NCBI GenBank assembly: GCA_030841105.1
Contig: JAVEDE010000101.1
Location: forward strand, 1-33,833
Source: Pyrinomonadaceae bacterium
Lineage (GTDB): Bacteria > Acidobacteriota > Blastocatellia > Pyrinomonadales > Pyrinomonadaceae
Length of the DNA stretch: 33,833 nt
Direction of reading: 5' to 3'
Part shown: piece by piece, positions 25,297 to 32,750 of the stretch
How positions within the stretch are numbered: the first letter of the stretch is position 1
Layout: each line of letters opens with the position of its first letter
Program-made: the position numbers and the translations under genes
Notes under the pieces: model-generated
Told to the model about the DNA's origin: nothing
Databases searched by the model: none
The model's input: only the letters and a program-made list of their open reading frames with translations

Positions 25297-26775
25297 ATGG
25301 ACACCTATCGCAATTTTATTGACGGCCAGTGGCTGCTCTCCGACGCCGCCCAGACCGCGCCCAACGTCAACCCCGCCAACACAGACGACGTGCTCGGCAC
25401 AGTCCGCCTCTCACTGCGCGAAGAAGCGCGCCGCGCCGTCGAGGTCGCCCACGCCGCCTTCCGCGAGTGGCGAGCGACGCCCGCCCCGGCGCGCGGCCGC
25501 ATCATCGCACGTTTCGCGCGCCTGCTCGAAGACGACACGGAGAACCTCGCCGCCATCCTGACGCGCGAGGAGGGCAAGACGCTCGCCGAGTCGCGCGGCG
25601 AGATCAGGCGCGCCGCGAACGTCGCGGAGTTTTGCGCGGGCGAAGCCCGACGCATGAACGGCGAGACGATACAATCGGAACTGCCCGCCAACTTCGCCTA
25701 CACGATCAAGCAGCCGCACGGCGTCGTCGCGTGCGTCACGCCTTGGAATTTCCCGGTCGCCATTCCCGTCTGGAAGATCGCGCCCGCGCTCGTCGCCGGT
25801 AACACGGTCGTCTTCAAACCGGCGACCGTGACGCCCGCCACGGCCGTGCGCCTCGTCGAACTTTTTAACGAAGCGGGCATCCCCAAAGGCGTCCTGAATC
25901 TCATCATCGGTTCGGGCGCGGAAGCGGGCGACGAGATCGTCGGCCATCCGGCGGTGCGTGCAGTCTCCTTCACCGGCTCGAACAACGTCGGCCTCAAGCT
26001 CTACGAGCAGTGCGCGCGGCGCGGCGCGAAAGTGCAGTGCGAGATGGGCGGCAAGAATCCCGTCATCGTGCTCGAAGACGCCGACATGAACCTCGCCGTC
26101 GAATCAACGGCGCAGGGCGCGTTCGGCTCGACCGGCCAACGCTGCACGGCGACGAGCCGCGCTATCGTCCACGAGAAAGTTTACGACAACTTCATCGAAC
26201 GCATCACGGCGCGCGCCGAAGCCCTACGCCTCGGCGACGGCAGCGACGCGGCGACCGAAGTCGGGCCGCTCGTTGACGGCAAGGCGTTCAAGACGGTGCT
26301 CTCCTACATGGACATCGGGCGCGAAGACGGCGCGAGCCTCGTCTGCGGCGGCACGATTGCCGAAGGGCCGGGCTTGCGTAAAGGCTACTTCGTCAAGCCC
26401 ACGGTCTTCGTCGGCGTCACGCCCGACATGCGTATCGCCCGCGAAGAGATTTTCGGCCCCGTCCTCTCCGTCATGCGCGCCAAGGACTTTGAAGAGGCGA
26501 TGGTCATCGCCAACGACAGCGAGTACGGGCTGTCCTCCTCGATCTTCACCAACGACGCCGCGCGCATCTTCCGCTTCGTTGACGAGATCGAGACCGGCAT
26601 GACGCACATCAACTCGCCGACCACCGGCGGCGAAGCGCATATCCCCTTCGGCGGCATCAAGTCCACGGGCGTCGGCGAACGCGAGCAGGGTTCGACCGCG
26701 CTCGATTTTTACACCGAACTCAAAGTCGTCTACGTTGACTACACGGGACGCAAGCGCGAGGGGAATTTGTATTAA
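25297..26775 (+). CDS. NAD(P)-dependent aldehyde dehydrogenase
   Basis: A 492-residue member of the ALDH superfamily, which oxidises an aldehyde to its acid. Catalytic residues are visible: Asn151 (PWNFP), Lys174 (FKPA), general base Glu249 (EMGGKNP) and nucleophile Cys283 (GQRCTATSR). The cofactor-loop SFTGSNNVG is at about 224-232. The C-terminus ([30 protein letters not shown]) resembles alpha-ketoglutarate-semialdehyde dehydrogenase-like members. CoA-acylating (methyl)malonate-semialdehyde dehydrogenases lack the general-base Glu, so its presence points to a hydrolytic enzyme. It may oxidise the semialdehyde made by the aminotransferase at 27886. A diverged copy of its last codons lies at 27210-27255. 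Confidence 0.92.
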   Translation: MDTYRNFIDGQWLLSDAAQTAPNVNPANTDDVLGTVRLSLREEARRAVEVAHAAFREWRATPAPARGRIIARFARLLEDDTENLAAILTREEGKTLAESRGEIRRAANVAEFCAGEARRMNGETIQSELPANFAYTIKQPHGVVACVTPWNFPVAIPVWKIAPALVAGNTVVFKPATVTPATAVRLVELFNEAGIPKGVLNLIIGSGAEAGDEIVGHPAVRAVSFTGSNNVGLKLYEQCARRGAKVQCEMGGKNPVIVLEDADMNLAVESTAQGAFGSTGQRCTATSRAIVHEKVYDNFIERITARAEALRLGDGSDAATEVGPLVDGKAFKTVLSYMDIGREDGASLVCGGTIAEGPGLRKGYFVKPTVFVGVTPDMRIAREEIFGPVLSVMRAKDFEEAMVIANDSEYGLSSSIFTNDAARIFRFVDEIETGMTHINSPTTGGEAHIPFGGIKSTGVGEREQGSTALDFYTELKVVYVDYTGRKREGNLY

Positions 26776-26815
26776 GAGACTTCAAAGGTGGATTGCGTCG
26801 AAGGACGTAAATTAA

Positions 26816-27028
26816 ATGCAAAACACTTACACGGCTGTTGTCAAACAAGACGGCGATTGGTGGATCGGCTGGGTAAAAGAGATTCCCGGCGTGAATTGTC
26901 AGGAAGCGAGCCGCGAGGAGCTTCTACAAACTTTGCGCGTAACTTTAAGCGAAGCGTTGGAATTTAATCGCCAAGACGCGCTCGATGCTGCCGGAACGAA
27001 TTACGAAGAAGAATTAATTGCGGTATGA
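26816..27028 (+). CDS. hicB: HicB-family antitoxin
   Basis: A 70-residue protein with the HicB partial RNase H-like fold. It begins with the YTAVVKQDGDWWIGWVKEIPG strand-turn motif and continues with a helix (SREELLQTLRVTLSEALEFN). HicB neutralises the HicA mRNA interferase and usually represses its own operon. GAAGGA lies ten bases before the ATG. The stop overlaps the start of the hicA remnant (ATGA). Codons are markedly richer in A/T than in neighbouring genes (for example GAAGAATTAATT), a sign of recent transfer. No separate DNA-binding domain is seen, so it is a short-form antitoxin. Confidence 0.85.
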   Translation: MQNTYTAVVKQDGDWWIGWVKEIPGVNCQEASREELLQTLRVTLSEALEFNRQDALDAAGTNYEEELIAV

Positions 27029-27213
27029 AGCGTAGAGATTTGATTCGCTATCTTCATTAGCAGGACTGCAAACTTTTACATGAGGGTGCGAATCATTCGT
27101 GGTGGCACAATCCGGCGCAAAATAAGCGTTCGGCCGTGCCGCGTCATACAGAAGTCAGAGATGAGTTGGTTAAGAAGATTTGCAAAGACCTAGGAATCCC
27201 TCCGGCGAAATAG
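27025..27213 (+). pseudogene. hicA: hicA toxin remnant with an in-frame TAG
   Basis: Translation of 27025-27213 gives MKRRDLIRYLH, then a TAG stop at codon 12 (27058-27060), then an intact HicA body including GANHSWWHNP (with the active-site His) and RSAVPRHTEVRDELVKKICKDLGI, ending in TAG at 27211. The full reading is 62 codons, the normal HicA length. Family members usually have Glu or Lys at the interrupted position, so GAG to TAG is a plausible single change. The toxin is therefore probably silenced while the antitoxin remains. A sequencing error or low-level amber readthrough cannot be excluded. Confidence 0.85.
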
Positions 27214-27255
27214 GGTTTAAGCGCGCTCTATTTTTATACCGAACTTAAAGTCGTT
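27210..27255 (+). repeat. Diverged copy of the aldehyde dehydrogenase 3' end
   Basis: 27210-27255 aligns without gaps to 26685-26730 inside the aldehyde dehydrogenase gene, matching at 37 of 46 positions. In the same frame it would encode [11 protein letters not shown] against [11 protein letters not shown], and three of the differences in the core are silent third-position changes toward A/T. It begins at the hicA stop and runs up to the ATG of the next gene, so hicBA is bracketed by two copies of this segment. Confidence 0.8.
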
Positions 27256-27837
27256 ATGGATACCGTCGTTTGTCCTGCTTGTAAAACCGTCAATGCGGGT
27301 GTGACCGCCGCTTCCGCTTGCTCTCAGTGCGGCGCGTCGCTCGCTCCGGCGCTCATCGAGCAGAGTGTCAATAAGTTGAAGCAGTTGACGGCCAGGTTCG
27401 AGGAAGCCAACGCCCCTTCGTTCAAATCATTCAACGGCTTCGGGACGACCCTGTTGGATTATCGCGCTCTCCCCGACGGGACGTATGAAGCGACGCGTTG
27501 GGCGATAGCGCTCTTTCTGCCGCTCTTCCCGATTGCGAGTTACGTCATTCAACCGACCGGGCAGGAGAGGACTTACGGGAGCGAAACATCGAAGTTTCGG
27601 ATCATTGCCCGGACGCCTCTGGCCGCGACGAGAATCATACGCACCTATCTGCTCGCCGCCGTCGGTATCTTGCCCATCATTACCGGGTCGCTGTATTCGG
27701 GCGTCGTCAACCGCACGCTCGGCGGCCTCCCGGCTTTCGGCGCGATGATCTTGTGTTTCGCGTGGGCTATTTACATTATCTTCTTCAAGCTGAAGAATGA
27801 GGGCGCGGCTTACAAGACGGTCGCCGCCACCACTTGA
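27256..27837 (+). CDS. Zinc-ribbon membrane protein of unknown function
   Basis: A 193-residue protein. An N-terminal zinc ribbon has Cys6-Cys9 (CPAC) and Cys22-Cys25 (CSQC). A helical linker follows (about 30-50), then a small polar domain, then three likely membrane segments near 79-98, 130-151 and 156-177, with a basic C-terminal tail. No family function was recognised; zinc-ribbon plus membrane architectures of this kind are common and poorly known. The start ATG at 27256 directly follows the duplicated ALDH tail and has no clear Shine-Dalgarno, so its original promoter and leader may have been replaced. It ends about 50 bases before the aminotransferase start. Confidence 0.72.
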   Translation: MDTVVCPACKTVNAGVTAASACSQCGASLAPALIEQSVNKLKQLTARFEEANAPSFKSFNGFGTTLLDYRALPDGTYEATRWAIALFLPLFPIASYVIQPTGQERTYGSETSKFRIIARTPLAATRIIRTYLLAAVGILPIITGSLYSGVVNRTLGGLPAFGAMILCFAWAIYIIFFKLKNEGAAYKTVAATT

Positions 27838-27885
27838 AGATCGCCTGACCTTCACCCGCTGACAACTTAACCGGAGTTAACTTTT

Positions 27886-29199
27886 ATGAGCACAACAGTC
27901 GAGCCACAAACCGCGCAATCCGAGATCGTCCGCAAGCACAAAGAGTTTCTCTTCCCTGCCGTCGCCACTTACTATCAAGAACCCGTCGCGCTCGTGCGCG
28001 GCGAAGGGCAGTACGTCTGGGACGACCGCGGCACGCGCTATCTCGACTGCTTCGGCGGCGTGCTCACCGTCAGCGTCGGCCACGCCAACCCGCAGGTCAA
28101 CGCGGCGATCATCGAACAGGTCAAGACCCTCTCGCACACCTCTACTCTGTATGCCAACCAGCCGCAGGGCGACCTCGCCGAGAAGCTCTACCAGATCACG
28201 CCCGGCCGTCTCAAAAAATCCTTCTTCACCAGCAGCGGCACGGAGGCCGACGACACGGCCATCACCGCCGCGAAACTTCACACCGGCCGCCACGAGATCG
28301 TCGTGCTGCGTCACAGCTACTCCGGCCGTTCGGCCACCGCGCTCTCCGCCATCGGCCATTCAACCTGGCGGCCACTGCCCGCGCAGGTCGCGGGCATCGT
28401 CCACGCGCGCGCCCCTTATTGTTATCGCTGCCCGCTCAAGTTGAGCTACCCGGAGTGCGGCCTCGCCTGCGCCGAAGACATCAAAGACGTGATCGAGACG
28501 ACCACGACCGGCCAGATCGCCGCCTTCATGGCCGAACCGATCCTCGGCGTCGGCGGCTTCATCGTCCCGCCCGCGGGCTACTTCGAGCGCGCCGCCGAGA
28601 TCACGCGTGCGCACGGCGGCCTCTTCATCGCCGACGAAGTGCAGACCGGCTGGGGGCGCACCGGCGACAAGTGGTTCGGCATCGAACACTGGAACGTCGA
28701 ACCCGACATCATCACCTCCGCCAAAGGCATGGGCAACGGCGTCCCCATCGGCATGACCACGGCGACGCCGGAAGTCGCGGACAGTTTCCCCGGCCTCACC
28801 TTCTCCACCTTCGGCGGCAACCCCGTCTCGATGGCCGCCGCGCTCGCCGTCATCAAAGTGATCGAAGACGAAAACCTGCGCGCGAACGCCGCCACCGTCG
28901 GCGCATACTTCCGCGAGAAGTTGGAAGAACTCAAAGCCAAGCACCCCGTCATCGGCGACGTGCGCGGCATGGGACTCATGCAGGGACTCGAACTCGTTAA
29001 AGACCGCGAGACCAAAGAACCCGACCCGCAATCAGTCCTCAAAGTTTTCGAGGAGACCAAACGCCGCGGCGTCCTCATCGGCAAAGGCGGCCTTTACGCC
29101 AACGTCATCCGCACCGGCCTCATGCTCAACTCGACGAAGGACACGGTTGACGAGTTGATCGAAGCGCTGGATGGCGCGTTCGCCGTGGCGAATGCATAA
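27886..29199 (+). CDS. Class III PLP-dependent aminotransferase (AGXT2/beta-alanine type)
   Basis: A 437-residue fold-type I aminotransferase, which moves an amino group from an omega- or beta-amino acid to a keto acid. PLP-site residues are visible: SSGTE (116-120) for phosphate binding, Asp250 in FIADEVQTGWGRTG, and the Schiff-base Lys280 in TSAKGMGNGVP. A Cys-rich insertion at about 177-195 (PYCYRCP... and CGLAC; Cys179, 182, 191, 195) is typical of the bacterial AGXT2-like group. Next to a dihydropyrimidinase and an aldehyde dehydrogenase, the likely substrate is beta-alanine or beta-aminoisobutyrate from pyrimidine breakdown, giving a semialdehyde. GGAG precedes the ATG by nine bases. 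Its stop is two bases from the DUF4258 start. Confidence 0.9.
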   Translation: MSTTVEPQTAQSEIVRKHKEFLFPAVATYYQEPVALVRGEGQYVWDDRGTRYLDCFGGVLTVSVGHANPQVNAAIIEQVKTLSHTSTLYANQPQGDLAEKLYQITPGRLKKSFFTSSGTEADDTAITAAKLHTGRHEIVVLRHSYSGRSATALSAIGHSTWRPLPAQVAGIVHARAPYCYRCPLKLSYPECGLACAEDIKDVIETTTTGQIAAFMAEPILGVGGFIVPPAGYFERAAEITRAHGGLFIADEVQTGWGRTGDKWFGIEHWNVEPDIITSAKGMGNGVPIGMTTATPEVADSFPGLTFSTFGGNPVSMAAALAVIKVIEDENLRANAATVGAYFREKLEELKAKHPVIGDVRGMGLMQGLELVKDRETKEPDPQSVLKVFEETKRRGVLIGKGGLYANVIRTGLMLNSTKDTVDELIEALDGAFAVANA

Positions 29200-29201
29200 G
29201 G

Positions 29202-29471
29202 TTGATAATCTTTCCGCCCTACGTGTTGAAGCGTATGATTGAGCGGAACATTCCCGTCGGTGCGGTGCGCGATGTTCTGGAAAGCGGCGAAGTCATCGAA
29301 GAATATCCCGCCGACGAGCCACCGCGATATTTAATGTTGGGGTGGAACGGGACGAGGCCGATCCATGTTGTCGCCGAAGACGACCCGGTGACGGGTGAAA
29401 CAACGGCGGTCACGGTGTACGAACCCGACGCCAAACTCTGGAAAGAAGATTTCACGAAGCGTCGCAAGTGA
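29202..29471 (+). CDS. DUF4258 domain protein (putative toxin of a TA-like pair)
   Basis: An 89-residue protein covering the whole DUF4258 domain: an N-terminal YVLKRMIERNI helix, a middle strand LMLGWNGTRPIHVVAEDD, and the C-terminal block AVTVYEPDAKLWKEDFTKRR. The likely start is TTG at 29202, two bases after the aminotransferase stop. The ATG at 29236 would remove the first helix. DUF4258 proteins are often encoded directly before YgiT/MqsA-type zinc-finger proteins, as here, and are regarded as putative RelE/MqsR-like toxins. Activity is not proven. It lies inside the catabolic gene run, so it may be translated by coupling to the aminotransferase. Confidence 0.82.
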   Translation: MIIFPPYVLKRMIERNIPVGAVRDVLESGEVIEEYPADEPPRYLMLGWNGTRPIHVVAEDDPVTGETTAVTVYEPDAKLWKEDFTKRRK

Positions 29472-29475
29472 ACCC

Positions 29476-29724
29476 ATGAAGTGCTTGATCTGTAAAAACA
29501 CACACATGAAGGAAGGCACAACCCTTCTGCCGATTGAGCGCGGCAACGCTATCCTGCTCATCACCGACATCCCGGCGCAAGTCTGTACTAACTGCGGCGA
29601 GCCATATCTCGACGAAGACACAGCGCGCGATGTTCAAGCGTTGGCAAACGAAACTCTGGCGGGCGAAGTCAGTTACGCCGAAGTGCGCGGCGACCGAACC
29701 GTGTTAGTCGCACCTTTTGCTTAA
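29476..29724 (+). CDS. YgiT-type zinc-finger protein (MqsA-family antitoxin-like)
   Basis: An 82-residue protein. An N-terminal zinc finger has two CxxC pairs, CLIC (Cys3, Cys6) and CTNC at about 38-41, separated by a beta-sheet segment, as in YgiT and the MqsA N-terminal domain. The C-terminal part is a short helix (DEDTARDVQALANETL). It lacks the helix-turn-helix DNA-binding domain of full-length MqsA, so autoregulation as in mqsRA is not expected. The ATG at 29476 comes four bases after the DUF4258 stop. The reading frame is open further upstream, inside the DUF4258 gene, but the conserved domain begins here. Taken with DUF4258 it forms a TA-like pair. Confidence 0.83.
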   Translation: MKCLICKNTHMKEGTTLLPIERGNAILLITDIPAQVCTNCGEPYLDEDTARDVQALANETLAGEVSYAEVRGDRTVLVAPFA

Positions 29725-29808
29725 GTGCGTCACGGCGTCCTCATCTGTAATGATCACCGCCTCCCAATAAAGTCTGTTTGAGGTTGTATCCGCGCGGAGA
29801 GTCTGCTT

Positions 29809-31191
29809 ATGAAAACTTTGATTCGTAACGGTCGCGTCGTGACCGCCGTTGATGATTACAAGGCCGACGTGTTGGTTGAGGATGGGGTGGTGTCGGTCAT
29901 TGGGGCGCGGCTCGACATGGAGGCGGAGCGCGTGATTGATGCGGGGGGGAAGTTGGTGATCCCCGGCGGGATCGATCCGCACACGCATATGGAGCTTCCC
30001 TTCGGTGGGACGCAGGCGTCGGATGATTTCTTTACGGGGACGCGGGCGGCGGCTTACGGGGGGACGACGACGATTATTGATTTCGCGGTGCAGTATAAGG
30101 GCGAGTCTTTGACTCAGGCGCTCGACAACTGGCACGCGAAGGCCGAGGGCAAGACGGCGATTGATTACAGTTTCCATCTGATCACGACCGAATTGGAAGA
30201 CGACCGCGTGCCGGAGTTGCACCGGATCATTGACGAGGGTGTGACGAGTTTCAAGATGTTCATGGCCTATCCGGGCGTCTTTCTCGTGGACGATGCGACG
30301 ATCTTCCGCGCGATGTCGGCGGCGGGCGAGCGGGGCGGGTTGATCTGCATGCACGCGGAGAATGGCGTGGTCATCAACGAGATCATCAAGCGCGCGCTCG
30401 CCGCGGGACGCACCGCGCCGAAGTATCACGGGTTGACGCGCCCGACGCGCGCCGAGGCCGAGGGCGTGCATCGCGCGATTGCGATTGCGGAGATGGCTGA
30501 AGCGCCCGTCTACATCGTTCACCTGAGTTGCGCCGACGCGCTCGAACAGGTGCGCGCGGCGCGCGACCGCGGCCTGCCCGCGGTCGCCGAGACGTGCCCG
30601 CAGTATTTGTTCCTTTCATACGACAACTATGAAGAGCCGGGGTTCGAGGGGGCGAAGTACGTGATGACGCCGCCGCTCAGGGAGAAGTGGAATCAGGCGG
30701 AGTTGTGGAAGGGTTTGAAGACGGACGATCTGCAAGTCATCTCCACCGACCACTGCCCTTTCTGCATGAAGGAACAGAAGGAACTGGGGCGCGACGACTT
30801 CTCCAAAATCCCGAACGGCGCGCCCGGCGTCGAACACCGCGTCCCGCTCATCTACAACGGCGGCGTGGTGGAGAACAAAATCTCGCTCAACCGTTTCGTC
30901 GAACTCACTTCGACCGCCGCCGCCAAGATGTTCGGCCTCTTCCCGCGTAAAGGCACGATCGCCGTCGGGTCGGACGCCGACATCGTGATCTTCGACCCCG
31001 AACGCGAACAGACCATCAGCGCGGCGACACACCACATGAACGTCGACTACAGCGCGTATGAGGGGAAGACGATCCGGGGCGTCGTCGAGACGGTGCTGTC
31101 GCGCGGGCGCGTCGTCATTGAAAACGGCGAGTACAAGGGCAAGGCTGGCGACGGCCGCTTCCTCAAGCGCGGGACGTGCGTGACGATGTAA
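29809..31191 (+). CDS. hydA: Dihydropyrimidinase / D-hydantoinase
   Basis: A 460-residue cytoplasmic amidohydrolase with a binuclear zinc site. It opens the ring of 5,6-dihydrouracil, dihydrothymine or hydantoins to the N-carbamoyl amino acid. Metal ligands are all present: His58 and His60 (DPHTHME), the carboxylated Lys149 (SFKMFMAYPG), His182 (MHAENG), His238 (VHLS) and Asp314 (STDHCPF). The Tyr in FMAYPG is the usual substrate-binding residue. Length fits the family (about 460). GGAGAG lies seven bases before the ATG. The neighbouring aminotransferase, aldehyde dehydrogenase and NCS1 transporter support reductive pyrimidine degradation, although the family also includes hydantoinases of other specificity. 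Confidence 0.94.
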   Translation: MKTLIRNGRVVTAVDDYKADVLVEDGVVSVIGARLDMEAERVIDAGGKLVIPGGIDPHTHMELPFGGTQASDDFFTGTRAAAYGGTTTIIDFAVQYKGESLTQALDNWHAKAEGKTAIDYSFHLITTELEDDRVPELHRIIDEGVTSFKMFMAYPGVFLVDDATIFRAMSAAGERGGLICMHAENGVVINEIIKRALAAGRTAPKYHGLTRPTRAEAEGVHRAIAIAEMAEAPVYIVHLSCADALEQVRAARDRGLPAVAETCPQYLFLSYDNYEEPGFEGAKYVMTPPLREKWNQAELWKGLKTDDLQVISTDHCPFCMKEQKELGRDDFSKIPNGAPGVEHRVPLIYNGGVVENKISLNRFVELTSTAAAKMFGLFPRKGTIAVGSDADIVIFDPEREQTISAATHHMNVDYSAYEGKTIRGVVETVLSRGRVVIENGEYKGKAGDGRFLKRGTCVTM

Positions 31192-31280
31192 GGGCGTCGC
31201 CTTGATGTCAGGGCATTCCCTTCAAGCTGTTTCTATCAAGCCGGAGACTTCAACTACTCAAGCCGAGAGGGCAAGTTCCC

Positions 31281-31997
31281 ATGAACTTCAAGATTAAACT
31301 TTTAACCTGCTCGCTTTGTGCGGTGCTCGCGGGGGTCGCCGCTTGCAACTCGGCGGGGTCGGGCGGCGGGGGCGTGACGTTGCCGGGCGTGCGCGGTGGT
31401 GGCGGCAGTAACAGTGCGGCTGTTATTTCCGCCGACGACAAGCCGCTCGACGTGATGACCAAAGCGATGCGCGCCCAACTCGACGCGAAGTCATACCGCG
31501 CGCACGTCACCACCTCGACGGCCGACGGCATGACCAACAAAATGGTGATCGAATACGCCGCGCCCGACAGCTACCACATGACCGGCGAGGGCGCAGGCGG
31601 CGCGGGCAAAGGGTTCAAGGTGGAGTACGTCATCGCCGGCGGCGCGACCTACGTCAAGACGCCGAATGCCGGGTGGGTGAAGTCGCCGCTGGACGCGCGC
31701 GCCATGATCAACGCCTTCCGCGATCCCAAGATGCTCGACGAGTTGGCGAAGACGGCGGACGTGAAACTCGTCGGCCCCGACACGCTCGACGGCGCGCCGA
31801 TGCTCGTCTATGAATACACGCAGAACAACCCGATGGGCGTGAAGATGAAGAGCACCTCCAAGACGTGGCTCTCCGTCGCCGACGGGCTGCCGCGCAAGAC
31901 CGAAAGCGAGGGCGAGTTCAACGGCACGAAGACGAAGACGCTCGTCACCATGTCCGACTACAACTCGGACATCAAGATCGAATCCCCGGTGAAATAA
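31281..31997 (+). CDS. LolA/LppX-like lipoprotein
   Basis: A 238-residue exported lipoprotein. The signal ends in the lipobox VAAC with the lipidated Cys22, followed by a Gly/Ser-rich linker (23-45). Residues about 55-238 look like a LolA/LppX-type antiparallel beta-sheet: SYRAHVTTSTADGMTNKMVIEY, YVKTPNAGWVKSPL, MLVYEYTQNNPMGVKMKSTSKTWLS-type strands and a final NSDIKIESPV. Such proteins hold a lipid or other hydrophobic ligand in the periplasm. AGAGGG precedes the ATG. It sits 11 bases before the SIMPL-domain gene and is probably co-transcribed with it. No functional link to the pyrimidine genes is apparent. Confidence 0.78.
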   Translation: MNFKIKLLTCSLCAVLAGVAACNSAGSGGGGVTLPGVRGGGGSNSAAVISADDKPLDVMTKAMRAQLDAKSYRAHVTTSTADGMTNKMVIEYAAPDSYHMTGEGAGGAGKGFKVEYVIAGGATYVKTPNAGWVKSPLDARAMINAFRDPKMLDELAKTADVKLVGPDTLDGAPMLVYEYTQNNPMGVKMKSTSKTWLSVADGLPRKTESEGEFNGTKTKTLVTMSDYNSDIKIESPVK

Positions 31998-32008
31998 AGG
32001 AGGCACAA

Positions 32009-32734
32009 GTGCGCCACGCCCTGCGACAAATTTCGGCCGCCGTCTTCTTCGGCCTCTGCCTGACCCTCATCGGCCACGCGCAAGAGGCGCGCGAGGGGCA
32101 ACTCATCACCGTCACGGGCGAGGCGGAAGTGCGTGTCGTGCCGGACGAGGTCGTCTTCGACGTGACGGTGCGCACCCTCAACAAAGATTTGAAGGTCGCG
32201 AAGACGCAGACCGACGAACGGCTCAAACAACTCGTCGAACTGACGCGCAGGTACAAGGTCGCGCCGGAAGACATGCAGACCGACTACATCAAACTCGAAC
32301 CGCGCTATCGCGGCAACAACGAGACGCGGACGTTCCTCGGCTATTCGGTGCGCAAGGATTTCGTCTTCACCCTGCGCGACGTGACGCAGGCGGAGAGCCT
32401 GCTCTCGGAAGTGATGACGTCGGGCATCACGAGCATCAACAGTATCAACTTCCGCACCTCGCAGATGCGCAAGTACCGCGATCAGGCGCGCGCGCTCGCC
32501 ATCCGCGCGGCGCGCGAGAAGGCCGTCGCCCTGACCGCAGAGATCGGGCAGCGGATCGGTAAGGCTTACTCCATCGAAGAGGAAGCGGCGACGCGCAGTC
32601 CTGTTTCCCAAAACAATTACATGGCGAACATCACCTCCACGTCCGGCGACGACGCGGCGGAGACGGAAGGCACGCTCGCGCTCGGCCAGATCACGGTCAG
32701 CGCGCGCGTCACCGTGCGCTTCATTCTCGAATAG
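32009..32734 (+). CDS. SIMPL domain (DUF541) periplasmic protein
   Basis: A 241-residue exported protein. The signal peptide is about residues 1-24 (cleavage near GHA). The SIMPL/DUF541 domain covers the remainder: it begins ITVTGEAEVRVVPDEVVFDVTV, has the central helix TDERLKQLVEL and the YSVRKDFVFTLRD strand, and ends ITVSARVTVRFIL. Family members include BP26/OMP28-type periplasmic proteins that assemble into ring-like oligomers, and most have no assigned function. The GTG at 32009 is chosen because AAGGAGG lies five bases before it and it starts the signal peptide; the longer frame overlaps the lipoprotein gene. It ends 16 bases before the transporter gene. Confidence 0.88.
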   Translation: MRHALRQISAAVFFGLCLTLIGHAQEAREGQLITVTGEAEVRVVPDEVVFDVTVRTLNKDLKVAKTQTDERLKQLVELTRRYKVAPEDMQTDYIKLEPRYRGNNETRTFLGYSVRKDFVFTLRDVTQAESLLSEVMTSGITSINSINFRTSQMRKYRDQARALAIRAAREKAVALTAEIGQRIGKAYSIEEEAATRSPVSQNNYMANITSTSGDDAAETEGTLALGQITVSARVTVRFILE

Positions 32735-32750
32735 ACACCTCTAGCGAACT

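Noticed and set aside
27058..27060. TAG in hicA considered as recoding (pyrrolysine or programmed readthrough)
   Set aside because: No nearby stem-loop typical of recoding and no reason for a special residue at this place in HicA. A simple nonsense change fits better.
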